Assembly: GCA_017937135.1 (NCBI GenBank)
Contig: JAGBEE010000023.1
Span: 1-64,000 of the forward strand
Origin: Clostridia bacterium
GTDB lineage: Bacteria; Bacillota; Clostridia; Oscillospirales; CAG-272
Length of the DNA: 64,000 bases
Reading direction: 5' to 3'
Part shown: one piece after another, positions 34,723 to 43,867 of the stretch
How the letters are laid out: every line of letters starts with the position of its first letter
How positions within the stretch are numbered: the first letter of the stretch is position 1
Program-made: the position numbers and the translations under genes
The notes under the pieces: generated by a model
What the model saw: only the letters and a program-made list of their open reading frames with translations
Told to the model about the DNA's origin: nothing
Databases searched by the model: none

Positions 34723-35264
34723 TGGAGCTTTTTGAAAAGAAAATAAAGTCCGAGCAAATTTTTGACGGTGTTATTGTTAAGCTCTTTGTTGATGAGGTTG
34801 AGCTCCCTGACGGAAAAAGAGCAAGACGTGAAATTGTAAGACACCCTGGTGCTGTTTGCATTGTGCCTGTTACCAATGAAGGCGAGGTAATTATGGTAAA
34901 GCAATTCAGATACCCATTTGGCGAGGTTTTGCTCGAAATTCCAGCAGGAAAATTAGAGCCTGGCGAGGACCCGCTTGAGGCTGTCAAGCGTGAGCTTGAG
35001 GAGGAAAGTGGTGTCGTTGCAGGTAAAATTGAGCACATTGGCGAGCTTTACACTACTGTTGCAATATTTGACGAGAAAATTCAAATGTATTTAGCAACCG
35101 ATTTATCATACACAAGCGCACACCCTGATGACGAGGAATTTTTAGAGGTTGAAAAAATACCTCTTGACGTATTGGTTAAAATGACTATGGAGGGCAAAAT
35201 ACGCGATTCCAAGACGCAAGTTGCCATTTTAAAGGCAGATAAAATTTTGTCGGAAAGAAAGTGA
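34722..35264 (+). CDS. Nudix hydrolase, ADP-ribose pyrophosphatase type
   Basis: 180 residues. The Nudix box is complete (GKLEPGEDPLEAVKRELEEE then SG), preceded by VKQFRYPFGEVLLEIPA, typical of NudF-like ADP-ribose pyrophosphatases. Its start overlaps the lipoprotein stop. It hydrolyses ADP-ribose or related nucleotide sugars. Confidence 0.92.
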   Translation: MELFEKKIKSEQIFDGVIVKLFVDEVELPDGKRARREIVRHPGAVCIVPVTNEGEVIMVKQFRYPFGEVLLEIPAGKLEPGEDPLEAVKRELEEESGVVAGKIEHIGELYTTVAIFDEKIQMYLATDLSYTSAHPDDEEFLEVEKIPLDVLVKMTMEGKIRDSKTQVAILKADKILSERK

Positions 35265-35273
35265 TTTTACGAA

Positions 35274-36308
35274 ATGAGCTTTAAAGAATATATTACAGTA
35301 AAAAGAACTAAGATGATAGACGAGGCAAGCTTTGGGCACAAGCCATTAAAGCTTGGACAGTCAATTCTTGCATTCGTTATATTTTATATAATTGTGTCCC
35401 TTCTTGAAGCGTTTATTGTTGGAATACCAACGTATATATATACATTAAGGGCAACGCAGGCTCACACGGGGCTACAACAGCTAATAAGCGATTATACATC
35501 GGGTCTTATATCTGCTGATGAATATTCCTCAGCATATAATGCTATTGCTCTTGAAATAGCCGAGAGTCTTCCCTCCTGGCTTGGAATAGTTAGTCTTTTT
35601 GCAACTGCTATTACAATTGTCGCTTGTATTTATTTCTGCGTTAAGCGCGAAAACAGACCAATAACCTCTATGGGTATTCGCAAAAATGGCGCTGTCCCCG
35701 AATATTTACTTGGAGCTTTAATTGGGGGAGTGATGTTCTCCCTTGCCTATTTATTCGCATATGTGACGGGGAGTGTCGAAGTTTCCGGTGTTGCAGACAA
35801 ATTTCAGCCAATTATTATAGTTTATCTGCTCGCTTTTATAATACAGGGTGCATCTGAGGAATTTTTGGTAAGAGGCTATTTTATGGTTTCGCTTGCAAGA
35901 GATAACAGAGCATCTGTTGCTATTGGGGTAAGCTCGTTAGCGTTTGGTCTTTTACACCTGTTTAACTCTGGCTTTAATATCATTGCATTTATAAATATTG
36001 TTTTATTTGGAATTTTCTTAGGAATTTATGTATATAAGCGTGGTAGCATTTTTGGTGCGTGCGCTATTCACTCTATGTGGAATTTCATACAGGGTAACGT
36101 TTTTGGAGTGAGCGTTAGCGGCTCTAATGCTATGCCCTCTATTATCTCAACGAAAATGGGAGAGCTTGATATTATCAATGGTGGCGATTTTGGATTAGAG
36201 GGTGGTTTGGCTGTTACTATTATAATTGTAATAGCAATTGCAGTTTTACTCTTCACAAAAACAAAGGAAAGTGAAATTTCCGAGGTTCAAATCGAATATT
36301 TTGCATAA
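35274..36308 (+). CDS. CPBP family intramembrane metalloprotease
   Basis: 344 residues with about eight membrane helices. The CPBP/Abi motifs are present: SEEFLVRGYFM (Glu-Glu and Arg), FGLLHLFN (His) and AIHSMWNF. CPBP proteins process CAAX-like or peptide substrates and confer bacteriocin self-protection in some loci. No bacteriocin gene is adjacent. It is the last gene of the operon. Confidence 0.9.
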   Translation: MSFKEYITVKRTKMIDEASFGHKPLKLGQSILAFVIFYIIVSLLEAFIVGIPTYIYTLRATQAHTGLQQLISDYTSGLISADEYSSAYNAIALEIAESLPSWLGIVSLFATAITIVACIYFCVKRENRPITSMGIRKNGAVPEYLLGALIGGVMFSLAYLFAYVTGSVEVSGVADKFQPIIIVYLLAFIIQGASEEFLVRGYFMVSLARDNRASVAIGVSSLAFGLLHLFNSGFNIIAFINIVLFGIFLGIYVYKRGSIFGACAIHSMWNFIQGNVFGVSVSGSNAMPSIISTKMGELDIINGGDFGLEGGLAVTIIIVIAIAVLLFTKTKESEISEVQIEYFA

Positions 36309-36333
36309 ATTTTCACTTATATTTGAAAAAATA

Positions 36334-36362
36334 TTGACTTTTTAAATATAAAATTATATAAT
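36334..36362 (+). promoter_or_regulatory. Promoter of the amino acid transporter operon
   Basis: TTGACT, 17 bp, TATAAT, 38 bases before the ATG. Confidence 0.78.
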
Positions 36363-36400
36363 AATACAGTAAATACAATATTTTTACAAGGAGATTTAAA

Positions 36401-37222
36401 ATGAAAAAAATTATCGCACTCATTCTTACTTTGGTAATAATGACACTTTCTCTTGCAATCTTCACAGGCTGCGGAGAGGACACATTGGTTGTTTATACCG
36501 AATCAGGCTTCGCACCATTTGAATACGTTAAAAACGGCGAAATTGTCGGTGTTGACGTTGATATTATGAACTTGGTTGGCGAAAAGCTTGGCAAAGAGAT
36601 TGTTTTTGATGACGTTGACTTCGATATTATCGTTGACGAGGTTTCAAAGGGTAATCTTACAAACATTGGCGCAGCAGGTATCTCTGTAACACCAGCTCGC
36701 CAAGAAAAGGTTGACTTTTCAAACGAATACTACACAGCAGAGCTTTACGTTATTTATCTTAACGAAAAGAGCGGCACATTTGAAAGCATGACCACTGATA
36801 ATGTTACTGGCATTTATTGGGAATCCTTGAAGGGCAAGAACATTGCTGTTCAAGCAGGTACAACTGCAGACCTCTTTGCTGCTGATGAAATTGAAAAGGG
36901 CTTGCTTAAGGACTCCGGCGCTAAGCTTACTACATATGCTACATTAGCAAACGCAGTTGCTGACGTTGGTTTGAACGTTGACGTTCTTATTATCGACGAG
37001 CTTCCAGCTAAGAAGCTTATCGAGGGCAACAACAAGCTTAAGGCTTCTCCTCTTTACTACAAGGGTGAAGATGGCGAGGCTGACGAGGCAGCTACTGACA
37101 CATACGCTATTTGCGTTACTAAGGGTCAAACAGAGCTCTTAGAGGCAATTAACGAGGTTTTAGCTGAGCTTGGCGAGGAAGGCATTCAAGCACTTGTTGA
37201 TAAGCATCTCGGCATAAAATAA
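36401..37222 (+). CDS. Amino acid ABC transporter substrate-binding lipoprotein
   Basis: 273 residues. Signal peptide and lipobox (LAIFTGC). A type II periplasmic-binding fold of the polar amino acid family: YTESGFAPFEYVKNGEIVGV, VDIMNLVGEKLGKE, AAGISVTPARQEKVDFS. It captures a polar amino acid outside the cell. It is followed by permease and ATPase genes. Which amino acid is bound cannot be told. Confidence 0.93.
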   Translation: MKKIIALILTLVIMTLSLAIFTGCGEDTLVVYTESGFAPFEYVKNGEIVGVDVDIMNLVGEKLGKEIVFDDVDFDIIVDEVSKGNLTNIGAAGISVTPARQEKVDFSNEYYTAELYVIYLNEKSGTFESMTTDNVTGIYWESLKGKNIAVQAGTTADLFAADEIEKGLLKDSGAKLTTYATLANAVADVGLNVDVLIIDELPAKKLIEGNNKLKASPLYYKGEDGEADEAATDTYAICVTKGQTELLEAINEVLAELGEEGIQALVDKHLGIK

Positions 37223-37229
37223 TAATATC

Positions 37230-37260
37230 AAAGATAGGAAGGCTTTGAGCCTTCCTATTT
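37230..37260 (+). terminator. Intra-operon hairpin
   Basis: ATAGGAAGGCT/AGCCTTCCTAT with a three-base loop and short T tail between binding protein and permease. Such partial terminators lower permease and ATPase levels relative to the binding protein. Confidence 0.75.
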
Positions 37261-37272
37261 GTGAGAGGAAAT

Positions 37273-37974
37273 ATGTTATTTAACGATATATTTAAAATAC
37301 TCTCTTCTGGAGAGTTTATGGGCTATGTATTTGAAGGCTTGCTTCATACGCTCATAATTACCGTAATAGCTGCGCTTATCGGTCTTGTGCTCGGCTTTAT
37401 CGTTGCTCTTGTTAAAATATCTGCAGAAAATAACAAGTATATGAAAATACCTGCTATTATCTGTCAAATTTATACAACCGTATTCCGTGGCACGCCTGTT
37501 GCGCTACAGCTATTTATTATGGTTTTTGCAGTTTTCGCAATTCCTGGCTTCAAGCCATATGCGGCAATACTTACCTTTGGTATAAACTCGGGCGCTTACG
37601 TGTCTGAAAGCATACGTGCAGGTATTTCCTCAGTTGACAGAGGTCAGCTTGAGGCAGGGCGCGCATTAGGCTTAACCTGGAACAAAACAATGATAAAAAT
37701 CATTATGCCACAGGCTATTAAAAATATTATCCCCGCTATTGGTAATGAAATTATCGCACTACTTAAGGAAACATCAATTATTGGAATGATTGGCGCAACA
37801 GCTGGCACTCTTACCTTCGACCTTAATGCAGCGTCGGAGACTATTTACAAGAGTGTGCCTAACTTCCTTGCTTGTGGCTTGATTGTTGGCGCATTCTATC
37901 TTGCAATTGTGTATCTTTTAACCTTTGTTATAAAAATCATAGAAAAGAGGTTGAGAGCAAGTGATAAGCGTTAA
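37273..37974 (+). CDS. Amino acid ABC transporter permease
   Basis: 233 residues, ATG with GAGAGGA. Five membrane helices and the HisM/GlnP-type motif [13 protein letters not shown] near residue 75, then the EAA loop [22 protein letters not shown]. It probably forms a homodimeric channel. The ATPase gene starts 14 bases before its stop. Confidence 0.94.
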   Translation: MLFNDIFKILSSGEFMGYVFEGLLHTLIITVIAALIGLVLGFIVALVKISAENNKYMKIPAIICQIYTTVFRGTPVALQLFIMVFAVFAIPGFKPYAAILTFGINSGAYVSESIRAGISSVDRGQLEAGRALGLTWNKTMIKIIMPQAIKNIIPAIGNEIIALLKETSIIGMIGATAGTLTFDLNAASETIYKSVPNFLACGLIVGAFYLAIVYLLTFVIKIIEKRLRASDKR

Positions 37975-38884
37975 GAATATTTTTAAAAATTTTGATAAAT
38001 TAGAGGTTTTAAAGGGAGTTTCCTGTGAGATTCAAAAGGGCGAAAGAGTTGTTCTTATTGGCCCGTCTGGAAGTGGAAAAAGCACACTTCTACGTTGTAT
38101 GAATCTATTAGAGGAGCCAACCTATGGTGAGGTTTGGCTTGAAAGCGACCTATTAACAAGCATTGACCCTTATTTACACCTTGATATAATAAGACTTTCT
38201 AAAACATATAAGGAGCTTTTTTCTCAAAGAAAGGAAGCAAATCCTCAAATGAGCGACGAAGAAATTGACTCGTATCTAATTTCCGAAATAAAGGAAAAGG
38301 ACTTGCTTAAAAAGCATGAGGGTAAGGAATACAAGAAAGCTATTAAGGAGCTTGAAAAGAAAAACAGGGTTGATATAAATCTTGCCCGTCGTGATATGGG
38401 TATGGTTTTTCAGCACTTTAATTTGTTTAATAATTTAACTGTTATTGATAATTTAACCTTGACTCCTGTTACTCTTGGCCTAAAAACCAAGGAGGAGGCT
38501 GAAAAAACAGCAATGGAGCTTCTTAAAAGGATAGGACTTTCAGATAAGCGTGATGAATATCCTGCGAAGCTATCGGGCGGACAAAAGCAACGTATCGCAA
38601 TTGTGCGCGCGCTCGCTATGAATCCTAAGGTTATGCTATTTGACGAGCCGACAAGCGCGCTCGACCCCGAAATGGTTGGTGAGGTGCTTGACTTAATTAA
38701 AGAGCTTGCTGACGAGGGAATGACTATGGTTATAGTTACCCACGAAATGGGCTTCGCAAAAGAGGTTGGAACAAGAGTTTTGTTTATGGATAATGGAAAA
38801 ATCGCCGAGGAAGGCACTCCAAGTGAGGTTTTTGATAATCCTAAAAATCCACGTACTATTCAATTTTTAAAGGCTGTGCTTTAA
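37961..38884 (+). CDS. Amino acid ABC transporter ATP-binding protein with an insertion
   Basis: 307 residues, GTG start. Walker [11 protein letters not shown]-loop FQHFNLFNN, signature LSGGQKQR, Walker [14 protein letters not shown] and H-loop THEMGFA are all intact. The usual length of GlnQ/HisP proteins is about 240. The additional 65 residues lie between Walker A and the Q-loop (about 65-135) and are a highly charged, helical stretch. The core is otherwise conventional, so this is an active importer ATPase with a lineage-specific insertion. Confidence 0.94.
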   Translation: MISVKNIFKNFDKLEVLKGVSCEIQKGERVVLIGPSGSGKSTLLRCMNLLEEPTYGEVWLESDLLTSIDPYLHLDIIRLSKTYKELFSQRKEANPQMSDEEIDSYLISEIKEKDLLKKHEGKEYKKAIKELEKKNRVDINLARRDMGMVFQHFNLFNNLTVIDNLTLTPVTLGLKTKEEAEKTAMELLKRIGLSDKRDEYPAKLSGGQKQRIAIVRALAMNPKVMLFDEPTSALDPEMVGEVLDLIKELADEGMTMVIVTHEMGFAKEVGTRVLFMDNGKIAEEGTPSEVFDNPKNPRTIQFLKAVL

Positions 38885-38918
38885 GAAGCAGGAAAATAAA
38901 ACGAAGGGAGATGATATC

Positions 38919-39377
38919 TTGAAATACGAAAAATCTTGTGGCACTATAGTTTTTCGCAAAACAAGAGGAAAATACGCAGTGCTGCTTATAAAAAATAGAT
39001 ATACGGATTTCTGGTCATTTCCTAAGGGACACGTAGAGGCTGGGGAGAATGAATACCAAACAGCAATACGTGAAACACGTGAGGAAACAGGCATTGAGGT
39101 AAAGATTGAAAATGGCTTTAGAATGGAGTCAATTTACTTAATAGGTAAAAAGAAAAACACTGAAAAAAAGGTTGTTTACTTCACTGCTCTTACAACTCGC
39201 GCATATGTAGTCCCACAGGCAGAGGAAATTTCTGCATTTCATTGGTTCTTTGAGGACGAGTTCCCATATGAGCAAACCTTTGATAATGATAAGCTAATAT
39301 TTGCCGAGGCGCTTAAATTTATAAAATCACGCTTTGGTGAGGCTACTGAAAAAACTATTTTTCATAAAAAGAATTAA
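38919..39377 (+). CDS. Nudix hydrolase (diadenosine tetraphosphatase-like)
   Basis: 152 residues, TTG start with GGGAG; the ATG 8 bases upstream meets a stop at once. Motifs: KYEKSCGTIVFRK and Nudix box GHVEAGENEYQTAIRETREE. This pattern, with FPKGHVE, is typical of bis(5'-nucleosyl)-tetraphosphatases. It lies alone behind the transporter operon. Confidence 0.88.
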   Translation: MKYEKSCGTIVFRKTRGKYAVLLIKNRYTDFWSFPKGHVEAGENEYQTAIRETREETGIEVKIENGFRMESIYLIGKKKNTEKKVVYFTALTTRAYVVPQAEEISAFHWFFEDEFPYEQTFDNDKLIFAEALKFIKSRFGEATEKTIFHKKN

Positions 39378-39415
39378 AAAATACACCTCGTTTTTAACAA
39401 CGAGGTGCTTTTTTG
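39376..39415. terminator. Bidirectional terminator
   Basis: AATACACCTCGTT/AACGAGGTGCTTTTTT stem. Same style as the split nrdR terminator. Confidence 0.9.
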
Positions 39416-39425
39416 TTTGTTTTTA

Positions 39426-39605
39426 TTAGAAGTCTAAAAGGTTATCAATATCAACAACGCCTGTGCCCTTGTTTACTACGCCAATTTCGTTTCCGCCCTC
39501 ATCGAAAACGGGAACCTTTGTATGTACTATTGACGCTACGGATTCTTCCATAATGTCGTTTGTTTCGATAATCTCTTTTGTGTACTTAGGTTCGGTATAT
39601 ATCAT
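39426..39605 (-). CDS. Small acidic protein, translationally coupled to the LRR protein
   Basis: 59 residues, ATG overlapping the stop of the LRR gene (TAATG) with AGGAGG inside its 3' end. The chain runs MIYTEPKYTKEIIETNDIME, then IVHTKVPVFDEGGNEIGVVN, ending DIDNLLDF. It is soluble and acidic with no recognised domain. The tight coupling makes it a real gene; the function is unknown. Confidence 0.65.
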   Translation of the reverse strand: MIYTEPKYTKEIIETNDIMEESVASIVHTKVPVFDEGGNEIGVVNKGTGVVDIDNLLDF

Positions 39606-41323
39606 TATGCTAATACCTCCTCTTTTGTTGGTACAACTGCATCAAGGCTTGTTGCCTCTACAAATGTTCCACCAAGTCCAGTGTATGTTACTGTAGTTGG
39701 GAGAGTTGCATCTGATGCCATACCATAGTCCATATAAACTATGCCACCATCAACCTCTACGTAGCCACAGCAGTAAAGCGCTGTATCCTGTGTTGCTGAT
39801 GTAATGCCATATATCTTCATTTCCATTATGTCATAGCTTCTATTTGTGAAATCTACGCTTATTACACCATTTACAAAGGATGTACCTATGTTAAGTGTGC
39901 CAAGTGCGCCATTTGCTGCTAAAATACCATATTTTATTGGTGTTGTTGCGTACTTGTTGTAGTCAGCTATTGCTTCTTTATTCACTTGGAAGCTTTGCAT
40001 AATTGCACCTGTTGCATTTGAGTAGCCTCTAATTACGAAGAGTGCTGGTGCATCTGCTGTTGCATCATCGTAATTTTCTTGACATCTATCACATACATAT
40101 ACGTAATATCCGTTTGCCAAGTAGTTGCCATTGTAGTTAATGGAAACATATGCCACTCCGTCAGCGTGTGTATGTCCGAGAGCATCTGCTGTTACTTTAG
40201 TTTCCATTTCCTTGCCACAGAAGCAATACGTATATGACATACCATTTTTTGAACAGGTTACATCTATGATTTTGTCGTTTGCTGTGTCATGTAGATGGTC
40301 GCCATCTACCATATCTGTAAATTCTCCCCAGCTACCATTATAAGAAGCTTTCTTAGCATCTACGCCAAAGTAATATGTGGTCTTCGGTGTAAGGGACATA
40401 CTTGTAGCATTTTCCGAGCTAATATTAGGAAAATATATATTAGTTGAACTTAGCTTATTACTACCGATAGTATCGTTTACTACCACACCATTGGCATCAG
40501 AAGTTAAAAATACAAATTTACCTGGTATATTTGATGAATTATCAATATTCCAGCCAGATCCAATGCCATTTGCTGTACTAGGGAATACCCATACCTTAGT
40601 AGTAGCATTTGTTTTGAAATTATAGAAATTACCCTCAACCAAGGTGGACTTGAAATAGTAAACCTCAGGTGCCTCAGTATCATTTGGTGTATTCATTAAA
40701 AATACATTAGATGAGCCCATATTAGAAAATGTGCCTGAACCAATATTAGTAATTGAACGACCCAAATACAACCCTTTAAGAGAGTTCAAATTAGCTAAAA
40801 ATTGTCCTGGTAATGTGGTAATCGCTGAATTATCGTCAAAAATTATATACTCAACCTTAGCTCCATTAAAAAACCATGTGCTAAGACCATCATTTGTATA
40901 TCCCTGACCAAAGGTTACATGAGTAGGTGTTTGGTTTTGGTAAAAATCTCCGTTAGTTTTTGTTAGAGTTTTGCCCGTGTTAAGCTTTAACAGGTTCTTA
41001 AATAATGAGTCTTTCTTAAAGTATCCACCAGTGGTGACACCATTTGGTACACAAAGCTCAACTACGTTGGAATCCGAATAAGATTTCCCTGTTTTTCCGT
41101 TTAGCCAGTTATAGTCGGTTTCAAATGCTGTAGAGTCAATAAAAATGTAGTATGATGGATAGGTACAGCCATCATCAAAAACAACTAATTCTGTTTGGTC
41201 GTAGGTAAGATTAATCTTTTCTTCGTAAGAGTCAAAGGTAATTACCTGTGCGTTAACAGAAATTGCAAGTAGGCAAACAAGAATGCCTACCATCGTTATA
41301 AGCAATGCTATTTTTCTTTTCAT
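39605..41323 (-). CDS. Secreted BspA-like leucine-rich-repeat protein
   Basis: 572 residues. Signal peptide with cleavage near Ala26 (ISVNA-Q). The middle has LRR_5/BspA-like repeats (SLKGLYLGRSITNIGSGTFS). Then comes a Cys-containing stretch (YTYCFCGKEM, YVYVCDRCQENY) and a C-terminal module (KYGILAANG...MEMKIYGI...CGYVEVDGGIVY) shared with the 1050-residue protein at 55125. There is no LPXTG or membrane anchor at the end. Probably a surface or matrix protein for adhesion. Confidence 0.85.
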   Translation of the reverse strand: MKRKIALLITMVGILVCLLAISVNAQVITFDSYEEKINLTYDQTELVVFDDGCTYPSYYIFIDSTAFETDYNWLNGKTGKSYSDSNVVELCVPNGVTTGGYFKKDSLFKNLLKLNTGKTLTKTNGDFYQNQTPTHVTFGQGYTNDGLSTWFFNGAKVEYIIFDDNSAITTLPGQFLANLNSLKGLYLGRSITNIGSGTFSNMGSSNVFLMNTPNDTEAPEVYYFKSTLVEGNFYNFKTNATTKVWVFPSTANGIGSGWNIDNSSNIPGKFVFLTSDANGVVVNDTIGSNKLSSTNIYFPNISSENATSMSLTPKTTYYFGVDAKKASYNGSWGEFTDMVDGDHLHDTANDKIIDVTCSKNGMSYTYCFCGKEMETKVTADALGHTHADGVAYVSINYNGNYLANGYYVYVCDRCQENYDDATADAPALFVIRGYSNATGAIMQSFQVNKEAIADYNKYATTPIKYGILAANGALGTLNIGTSFVNGVISVDFTNRSYDIMEMKIYGITSATQDTALYCCGYVEVDGGIVYMDYGMASDATLPTTVTYTGLGGTFVEATSLDAVVPTKEEVLA

Positions 41324-41373
41324 AAACTTCTCCTTATAATTTTATTTTTCAATTTCATTATACAATGTGCGAA

Positions 41374-41402
41374 TTGACTTTTCTTGCTATTTAGTGTATA
41401 AT
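41374..41402 (+). promoter_or_regulatory. AraC gene promoter
   Basis: TTGACT, 17 bp, TATAAT, 32 bases before the ATG. Confidence 0.75.
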
Positions 41403-41434
41403 ATACTTATAAAATTTGTCATAGCGAGGTATTT

Positions 41435-42214
41435 ATGGTCTACGAATTTTCAAATTTCGGTACTATGCAAAACTATTTTATCAAAAGTGGAGAAAATCTT
41501 TCATTTTACGAGCATATGCACAATTCCTTCGAGCTTTTCCTTGTTTTGGAGGGAGAAACAATTGTTACTGTTAACGAAATCGAATATATACTAAGCGCAG
41601 GAGAGGCTGTTTTAATATTTCCGAATCAAGCTCATTCCTTTTTTAGTAAAAGAGCAAAGCACACATATTTGATTTTTTCACAGGATTTAGTCAAAGCCTT
41701 TTCCTCACAGGTCTTATACAAGATTCCAAAAAGCAACAAATTTACTCCATCCAAAGAAATTTTGAATTTGCTTTTTAAAACAGGGGTAAACGATTCGCTC
41801 TTAAAGAAAAAGGGGGTTTTATATTCTCTTTTATCAGAATTTGATGAGACAGCAGAATATATTGAAAAGGACAGATTAAATCTTCGCTTTTTAGAAAAGG
41901 CTCTTGAATTTGTGGAAAACAACTTCACAGGAGATTGTTCCCTATCAAACGCATCCTCTCAGCTTGGATACTCTTATACTTATATTTCAAAGCATTTTCA
42001 AAAAAGCTTTGGAATTTCCTTTAATTCCTTTGTCAACCAGTACAGAATAAGCAAGGCTTGTCATTTATTAAAAAACTCGGATTTGTCCGTGCTCGAATGC
42101 TCTATGGAATGCGGCTATTCCTCTTTATATTCCTTTATAAGAAACTTTAAGGCAATATGTAATGTAACCCCCAGTGAATACAGAAAAAAAAGACCTGTTA
42201 TTCCTTTGTTTTAA
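41435..42214 (+). CDS. AraC family transcriptional regulator
   Basis: 259 residues. N-terminal cupin (EHMHNSFELFLVLEGE, then AGEAVLIFPNQAHSF) binds a ligand; residues 160-255 are the double HTH (YTYISKHFQKSFGISFNSFV, and CGYSSLYSFIRNFKAICNVT). It is divergent from the LRR gene and may control it. The ribosome-binding site is weak (GCGAGGT). Confidence 0.93.
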   Translation: MVYEFSNFGTMQNYFIKSGENLSFYEHMHNSFELFLVLEGETIVTVNEIEYILSAGEAVLIFPNQAHSFFSKRAKHTYLIFSQDLVKAFSSQVLYKIPKSNKFTPSKEILNLLFKTGVNDSLLKKKGVLYSLLSEFDETAEYIEKDRLNLRFLEKALEFVENNFTGDCSLSNASSQLGYSYTYISKHFQKSFGISFNSFVNQYRISKACHLLKNSDLSVLECSMECGYSSLYSFIRNFKAICNVTPSEYRKKRPVIPLF

Positions 42215-42323
42215 TTTTTTTACATGATGCAAAAATAAACCAAATAATACTATTTTTATTAAATAAAAAAGCCATACAGATTTCTCTATACAGCTTTTCT
42301 ATTATTGAATTTAAAATTGACAT

Positions 42324-42358
42324 TAAAACCCCAACCTCAAAAACGAGGTTGGGTTTTT
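42324..42358 (-). terminator. Terminator
   Basis: AAAACCCCAACCTC/GAGGTTGGGTTTTT stem between convergent genes; it ends the transcript of the gene at 42364. Confidence 0.88.
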
Positions 42359-42363
42359 GGTGT

Positions 42364-42873
42364 TTATCTATTTTTGTATTTTTCTGTAAGCAAAATTGCG
42401 TTTTTTAAGTATTCCTTATAGGCGTCGTTACATTCGAAGATTATTCCATCAAATTCGCCCTTGGCGTGCTGGAATACTATTATGCTCTTATTTATGCCGA
42501 AGCGATTATGCATATAATTGTAAAATACTATATTCTTGTATTTTTTGCGTAGCTGCTTTTTTAATCCCTTGCCACTTCCTAAATAAACTGCGCTTGATAT
42601 AGGATAGTAGCATACATAGCTACCACGCTTGCCTGTTATTTTATCAACGAAAAAATCAAAATCGTGTTGCTTTGCATTTAAAATATAGGTAAATGTGGTT
42701 AACTCATATCTTATAAAAAGATACGTTGCTATTACTAAAAGCACCATGCCAACTGATACACCTATTGTGCGCCATATTCCCTCTCCGAGCATTAAAAGAA
42801 CTATTGAAAAAAAGAAATTTGCGCCATACAAAACACGCATTGCATTATCGGTATGCTTAGGTGAATAGTTCAT
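42364..42873 (-). CDS. Membrane protein with cytoplasmic C-terminus, unknown
   Basis: 169 residues. Two adjacent hydrophobic helices (about residues 12-60) are followed by a 105-residue soluble alpha/beta part with many Lys and Tyr. No family recognised. It has an AGGAG-like site and stands downstream of the yceD-rpmF pair, behind the rpmF terminator. Confidence 0.7.
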   Translation of the reverse strand: MNYSPKHTDNAMRVLYGANFFFSIVLLMLGEGIWRTIGVSVGMVLLVIATYLFIRYELTTFTYILNAKQHDFDFFVDKITGKRGSYVCYYPISSAVYLGSGKGLKKQLRKKYKNIVFYNYMHNRFGINKSIIVFQHAKGEFDGIIFECNDAYKEYLKNAILLTEKYKNR

Positions 42874-42895
42874 TTTTTCTCCTTTTAATTTAACG

Positions 42896-42931
42896 AAAAA
42901 AGGACTTGTTAAGCTACTGACAAGTCCTTAA
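42896..42931 (-). terminator. rpmF terminator
   Basis: AAAAAGGACTTGT/ACAAGTCCTTAA stem with T-run on the minus strand. Confidence 0.85.
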
Positions 42932-42941
42932 ATTCTAAAGC

Positions 42942-43127
42942 TTATGCGTTTTCTTTCTTTACGATCTCTTTGTCGCCGTAGTATCCGCAAGCGGAGCATA
43001 CGCGGTGTGTGAGATTGTATTCACCGCATTTGGAGCATTTAACCATTGTAGGTGCGGTAAGCTTACTGTTGTTAGATCTTCTCATATTTGTACGTGAGTG
43101 AGACTGTTTTCTCTTTGGTACTGCCAT
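42942..43127 (-). CDS. rpmF: 50S ribosomal protein L32
   Basis: 61 residues: MAVPKRKQSHSRTNMRRS with the zinc-binding cysteines CSKC and CSACG. Complete, usual length. Follows yceD as in most bacteria. Confidence 0.97.
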   Translation of the reverse strand: MAVPKRKQSHSRTNMRRSNNSKLTAPTMVKCSKCGEYNLTHRVCSACGYYGDKEIVKKENA

Positions 43128-43186
43128 GTGAGTAACCTCCTTTTAGTGATAGTAAATCTTTTTGCTATAATATTATACTACAAAGT

Positions 43187-43708
43187 TTAATCATTTTCAA
43201 GTAGTTTTTGTAAAATTGCAAGCCTTGGGTCGATTTCTTTTTTCTTCGGGCAATCGCACGCGCCAAAATTGAGGTTTTTACCACATTTCGAGCAGAGCCC
43301 TGCGCATTCCTCTTTACACAGGAGCTTTGTTGGGAATTCGAGCATTAGGTATTCTACAATTTCACGGTCGATGTCTAAGAAGCCGTTTTTTACAATAACA
43401 TATTCGTCATTATCTTGGTTTTGTAGAGTGCCCGATACCGCAACGGTACGATTGAATTCAAGGATAAATGTGCCAGAAATATCCTCAAGACATCTTGCAC
43501 AGTGAGATTGGTAATCTATCTTGGCTGTTAAGGCAAGCGCCATATAGCCTGCGTTGTTTGTTACAACGCCCTTTACCATTACTGGTGCTGTGAAAGAAAC
43601 GTCCTCGGGTGGGAGTATATCGTTTTGCTCTGTGCCTGTATCAATTGTATATTCAAAATCAATTTTAGAATTTCTACCATTGATAAGCGAGGTTAAATCA
43701 AGAACCAT
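43187..43708 (-). CDS. yceD: YceD family protein (DUF177)
   Basis: 173 residues from the ATG at 43708 with AAGGGGG. It has the DUF177 signature CARCLEDISGTF and a C-terminal Cys cluster (CKEECAGLCSKCGKNLN). YceD is co-transcribed with rpmF in most Bacillota and is linked to 23S rRNA accumulation. The promoter here is consensus. Confidence 0.93.
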   Translation of the reverse strand: MVLDLTSLINGRNSKIDFEYTIDTGTEQNDILPPEDVSFTAPVMVKGVVTNNAGYMALALTAKIDYQSHCARCLEDISGTFILEFNRTVAVSGTLQNQDNDEYVIVKNGFLDIDREIVEYLMLEFPTKLLCKEECAGLCSKCGKNLNFGACDCPKKKEIDPRLAILQKLLEND

Positions 43709-43729
43709 ATTGTCCCCCTTATTTTGCAA

Positions 43730-43781
43730 TAGACAGTTGTCTGTCTCGAACTATTATAAATAAAAAGTATAGTTTTGTCAA
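43730..43781 (-). promoter_or_regulatory. yceD-rpmF promoter
   Basis: Minus strand TTGACA (43776-43781), 17 bp, TATAAT (43753-43758). The short palindromic stretch AGACAGTTGTCTGTCT follows at 43731-43746, over the transcription start, and could be an operator. Confidence 0.8.
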
Positions 43782-43799
43782 GTATTTTTTTCAAAAAAC

Positions 43800-43828
43800 T
43801 TGAATGATATTAAATTATATGATACAAT
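43800..43828 (+). promoter_or_regulatory. Promoter of the 43.9 kb gene
   Basis: TTGAAT, 17 bp, TACAAT, 39 bases before the ATG. Confidence 0.6.
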
Positions 43829-43867
43829 AGATTAAAATTGGCTGAAAGGAAGTGAGATTCTTAAAAG

